From: Rubrobacter indicoceani | GTDB taxonomy: Bacteria > Actinomycetota > Rubrobacteria > Rubrobacterales > Rubrobacteraceae | NCBI RefSeq assembly: GCF_003568865.1 | Contig: NZ_CP031115.1 | Span: 2,356,001 to 2,420,000, forward strand | DNA length: 64,000 nt | Reading direction: 5' to 3' | Shown: positions 61,074-64,000 of the stretch, piece by piece | How positions within the stretch are numbered: the stretch's first letter is position 1 | Layout of the letters: every line of letters starts with the position of its first letter | Translations under genes and position numbers: made by a program | The notes under the pieces: model-generated | What the model was told of the DNA's origin: nothing | The model's database searches: none | The model's input: the letters and a program-made list of their open reading frames with translations, nothing else

Positions 61074-62009
61074 CTAAGTAAGCGGGTACCCGTAACGTAG
61101 AAGAAGCGGGGCGGTCAGGGCCGTTACGGTGTTTCTGTCCCTTTTCGACATCTGTTTTTTCCAGCGGTCGTCGCGCTCGAGCTTTACGGCCCCCGTGTCG
61201 AAGCGGTTGGGGTTGCCGCTGACGGTGTGGGTAACGCCCATCCTGACCTCGGCCTCTGCGGTGAGCGGGAGCTCCGCGTGCGGCTCGCCGATAAAGTCAA
61301 AGATGTTTCGGAGGCCTGTCTTCGGGTCCGATACGAAGTCTTCGTAGCGCAGCCTGAGGTAGCTTCCGGTCTTTTTTTCGTTTCGCCAGAGGGCTTCGGT
61401 CGCGGCGTTCCAGGCATCCCAGAGAAGCGCGCTGTCGCGGGCGGATTTCTGGTGCATGAACTCGCGGTCGCGGCTGTCGGGCTGTTGTTTTTGCTTGATC
61501 CACGAGTACGCCGCCGCTCGCGGGTCGCGCACGAGGTGCAGGACGCGAAGATCCACCGACGGGATCATCCCGATGGCGTAGCCGTAGGCCGGTTCTTTGG
61601 ACGAGTCCACTATCACCCGGTCGCCGGTCACGGTCGGGATCGTCCGGTAGAGCTTCTCCGAAGCAAGGAGAAACTCCTCCATCCGGGGCCGCAACTCGTT
61701 TCGCCCCTTCTCCGTGAGCATCTTCCCGACGTGCCGCGTTCTAGCCCCGGCGTGCATCGAGGCCATTATCCCCTGCGCTCCGGCTCCGTCCATCCCGCCG
61801 AAGGCCCGGCTGAAGACATCGCTCCAGACCGGGCATTCCTGCAGCGGCCTTCCGCAGCCGCAGAGCCGGTTTTCAAGAAAGGCGTGCTTCCAGACAAAGT
61901 TCATCTCCCCGCCCGAGAACAGGCCGGGAACCTGTCCGAGCGAGTTCGCAAGAACAGTGCTGCCGCTCCGTCCGAAGCCCGCGACGTAGAGGACTTTCAC
62001 CTTATCCAT
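61074..62009 (-). CDS. PAPS-dependent sulfotransferase family protein
   Basis: A 311-residue sulfotransferase. The 5'-phosphosulfate loop is VAGFGRSGSTVLANSL; the 3'-phosphate motif is LVRDPRAAAYSW; VIVDSSKEPAYGYAI and LRLRYEDFVSDP are further family blocks. It would sulfate a sugar or lipid of the envelope. The ATG overlaps the flippase stop by 8 bases, so the two are co-translated and probably act on the same surface polymer. Confidence 0.88.
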   Translation of the reverse strand: MDKVKVLYVAGFGRSGSTVLANSLGQVPGLFSGGEMNFVWKHAFLENRLCGCGRPLQECPVWSDVFSRAFGGMDGAGAQGIMASMHAGARTRHVGKMLTEKGRNELRPRMEEFLLASEKLYRTIPTVTGDRVIVDSSKEPAYGYAIGMIPSVDLRVLHLVRDPRAAAYSWIKQKQQPDSRDREFMHQKSARDSALLWDAWNAATEALWRNEKKTGSYLRLRYEDFVSDPKTGLRNIFDFIGEPHAELPLTAEAEVRMGVTHTVSGNPNRFDTGAVKLERDDRWKKQMSKRDRNTVTALTAPLLLRYGYPLT

Positions 62010-63597
62010 CGCGTCTGCGCCGCACTTTGTTCAGGGCCTTCCTCCCCACCTTCCAGAACTCCCCGACAAACTCGCGGTCGGTCCGGGTCAGGCCGAAGGC
62101 GAGGATCAGGGCCACGAACAACCCCCCGAAGACAAGCGCGACGAGCCCGACGGTCGGGATAAGCGGGAGGTCCGGCAGCAGGAGCTTCGAGCCGTAGGCG
62201 ACGGCTGCGGCGACGATTCCGGCGGTCAGGGGCTTCCAGAAAGCCGTGCTGTACGGCCAGAAACCGAGCCGCTTCCTGACGAAGAGCAGGGTGAGCGTGT
62301 TCTCCGTGACGATGGCGGCGGCGGCTCCGAGAGCCGCGCCGATCAAACCGAGCGACGGTATCGCCGCAAAGCAGACCCCGACCCCCGCAAGCGCACCGAT
62401 TATCGTGATGACCATAAGCGTATTCTGGTTGCCGGTCATGGCGAGCATCCGGTTCGCCGGGCCGACCGACGCGCTGTAGAGCTGGGAGAAGGCGACTATC
62501 ACGAGGGCCGCCGCACCGACCGCGTACTCCCGCCCGCCGAAGACCGTCAACGCCTCGCTCGCGAGCAGGACTGTACCGAGAAAGAACGCAAAAGCCCCGG
62601 TGAACGTCCAGCGGGTAACGTCCTTGTAGAGTTGTTCAAGGTCGGCGGTCATCTCTTTTGAGTGGAGGTTTGAGATGATCGGGGAGAAGATCCCGTTGAA
62701 GGCGAACCTCACGAGCGTAGAGAGAGTGGCCGTTCTGAAGGCGATCTGAAACACGCCGACCGCCGCCGCCGGGTAGAACAGCCCCAGCACCAGCACCGCC
62801 GTCCAGTTGTTGGCGTACTGGGTTGCCCGCGAGACGCTCATCGGCACCGAGACCCCGAACAGAGCCTTTGTCTCGAACTTCGCCGGGGCGGCCTGGTTTG
62901 TCAGCGGCGGAAAGAGCCTTCTCAAAAAGTAGAGGCCTATGATGACGCCCGCAAACATCGAGAGCGCATACGCGACCGCCACCCCGACCAGCGTCGCACC
63001 GACGAAATACAGTCCGACGAGCAGGAGAAAGTAGATCAGGGGGCGGAGGATCTGCTGGGTGATCGTGGCATACGTGACCGTCTGGAAACCCTGAGTTGAC
63101 CACAGAAGAATGCTCATCACCGCGTAGAACGGCAGCGCAAAGGCAAACGCCTTTATGACGGGTTCGAGCTCCGGCTGGTAGAAGCCCGAGAGGGTTCCGG
63201 CCCCGAAGAACATAAGCGTCGCAACGACGAGGCTTATGGCGAACGTAAAGCCCGTGGCCTGGAGGATGGTCCCGCGAACCCGCGCCGGGTCGTCCTGCCC
63301 CCGGTAGTGGGCGACGTAGCGCACCACGCCGTTGTCGAGGCCGAAGAGGGAGATGATCTGGGCCGCCGTAACGACCCCGATGCCAAGAGTGTAGAGCCCG
63401 AACGACTGGCTTCCGAGCCCCCGCGCCAGCACCGACTGCGTAACAAACCCCAGGGCGCGGCCCGCTCCCTGTCCGAAGGTGCTGATACCGGCCCCCCGCG
63501 CTACCCGCGCCACGTTTGAATCGTCGCCGGTCGGGGCGCCCTCCGGCGGGCCTCCGACGCTTATCTCCGGCTCGCGGCCTGTGCCTTTCTCACTCAC
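62002..63597 (-). CDS. Oligosaccharide flippase (Wzx/MATE-like)
   Basis: A 531-residue protein with 12-14 spans. ARGAGISTFGQGAGRALGFV and LARGLGSQSFGLYTLGIGVV open the polysaccharide-biosynthesis fold; paired helices continue to IPTVGLVALVFGGLFVALIL, and the tail is basic. It would move lipid-linked sugar units across the membrane. TATAAT at 63606-63611 ends 8 bases before the GTG, so the mRNA is leaderless or nearly so. Confidence 0.88.
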   Translation of the reverse strand: MSEKGTGREPEISVGGPPEGAPTGDDSNVARVARGAGISTFGQGAGRALGFVTQSVLARGLGSQSFGLYTLGIGVVTAAQIISLFGLDNGVVRYVAHYRGQDDPARVRGTILQATGFTFAISLVVATLMFFGAGTLSGFYQPELEPVIKAFAFALPFYAVMSILLWSTQGFQTVTYATITQQILRPLIYFLLLVGLYFVGATLVGVAVAYALSMFAGVIIGLYFLRRLFPPLTNQAAPAKFETKALFGVSVPMSVSRATQYANNWTAVLVLGLFYPAAAVGVFQIAFRTATLSTLVRFAFNGIFSPIISNLHSKEMTADLEQLYKDVTRWTFTGAFAFFLGTVLLASEALTVFGGREYAVGAAALVIVAFSQLYSASVGPANRMLAMTGNQNTLMVITIIGALAGVGVCFAAIPSLGLIGAALGAAAAIVTENTLTLLFVRKRLGFWPYSTAFWKPLTAGIVAAAVAYGSKLLLPDLPLIPTVGLVALVFGGLFVALILAFGLTRTDREFVGEFWKVGRKALNKVRRRRDG

Positions 63598-63640
63598 GGC
63601 GAGTGATTATATAGACGGAGGGTAGTGTTGCGCACCGGCC

Positions 63641-64000
63641 TCAAAAGACCGGTGAACGCTCCCCCACCCGACCGGCCCTCCGGTTGCGCAGGTAGCGGGC
63701 GACGCCGACAAAGACCACAACGGACGAACACCATGCGAACCCGACCCCGAACGCCACCCACATCGCCGCTCCGGCCTCCCCGAAATCCCGGAAAACCGCC
63801 ACCGCGCCCGCAAAGGCCCCGAGAACGAGCGGCAGAGAACCGGCGAGCGGCACGGCCCGGCTTCCGGCCAGCAGAAAGGCGAACAGGAGCGTTCCGGCGG
63901 CAAAGACAAAGAGCCCCAGCCGGAACGTGCGGTAGGCGGGTGCGCTCATTATAAAGATGTCGTCCAGCCCGAGGTGGTACAGCCCGAGGTTCCCCGCCAC
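63641..64000 (-). CDS. Multi-span membrane protein, partial at window edge
   Basis: At least 119 residues with about four spans: FRLGLFVFAAGTLLFAFLLA, AVPLAGSLPLVLGAFAGAVA, AAMWVAFGVGFAWCSSVVVF and a basic tail RYLRNRRAGR. The first span is preceded by NLGLYHLGLDDIFIMSAPAY. The frame is open to the window edge, so the true start is probably outside. No family is recognised. It lies upstream of the flippase on the same strand. Confidence 0.65.
   Translation of the reverse strand: MAGNLGLYHLGLDDIFIMSAPAYRTFRLGLFVFAAGTLLFAFLLAGSRAVPLAGSLPLVLGAFAGAVAVFRDFGEAGAAMWVAFGVGFAWCSSVVVFVGVARYLRNRRAGRVGERSPVF

Overview
The window is high-GC bacterial DNA with dense genes, many 1-24 base gene overlaps, short intergenic gaps and many GTG/TTG starts. 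Gene content (class E sortase, 2-oxoglutarate dehydrogenase E1/E2, MeaB, a fused NDP-forming acyl-CoA synthetase/GNAT, ThyX, SigA-like extra sigma factor) and codon style suggest an actinobacterium, most likely of the Rubrobacter group; that assignment is an inference. At least ten genes have a TANNNT -10 box ending 6-7 bases before the start codon and no Shine-Dalgarno, so leaderless mRNAs look common.

Layout. 1-4.3 kb: start of a thiolase, acyl-CoA synthetase, a deazaflavin-type oxidoreductase, a DUF2256 mini-protein, a BtuF-like protein and MeaB. 4.4-9.1 kb: sucA-sucB with a long hairpin in the sucA leader. 9.2-14.3 kb: TPR protein, a trans-sulfuration enzyme, acetamidase/formamidase, a DUF255 protein. 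14.3-21.4 kb: class E sortase with its probable substrate, a large acyl-CoA synthetase/acetyltransferase, a second exported protein with the same 44-residue unit, a GlsB-type protein and a subtilase. 21.5-30.9 kb: lipA-nitronate monooxygenase-lipB, DoxX, a C39-like protein, Hsp20, a HTH protein beside a decayed gene, then lpdA-mutM-heme-oxygenase-like. Thus E1, E2, E3 and both lipoate enzymes of the 2-oxoglutarate dehydrogenase system lie within 25 kb. 31-48.8 kb: unknown protein, lipid kinase, moaD-moaE, GGDEF/EAL protein, NUDIX, CPBP protease, cinA, yqeK, dut, ABC exporter, metG, MFS, rhodanese, DedA, thyX and an M23 endopeptidase.

48.8-52.5 kb is the most unusual region. A minus-strand set encodes a STAS-GHKL ATPase fusion, a STAS-like/winged-helix protein, a recombination-protein-like gene, two paralogous tiny Cys-rich proteins and an extra sigma-70 factor. 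A palindrome, WTTTCAYT-N6-ASTGAAAW, occurs at the promoter of the STAS/winged-helix gene, at the promoter of the recombination-sigma operon, and again 20 kb away at the promoter of an unknown gene at 31.0 kb. I propose these as one undescribed regulon, with the winged-helix protein as the candidate regulator.

52.5-64 kb: GNAT with an unclear start, a degenerate HD protein, tRNA-Lys, a Met-rich wall-anchored protein, tRNA-Ser, nth, a methyltransferase, an ATC-hydrolase-like protein, a processive glycosyltransferase, a molybdopterin oxidoreductase, an AT-rich island with a Lys-rich ORF, a sulfotransferase, a polysaccharide flippase and a partial membrane protein. No CRISPR array, complete insertion sequence or rRNA was seen.
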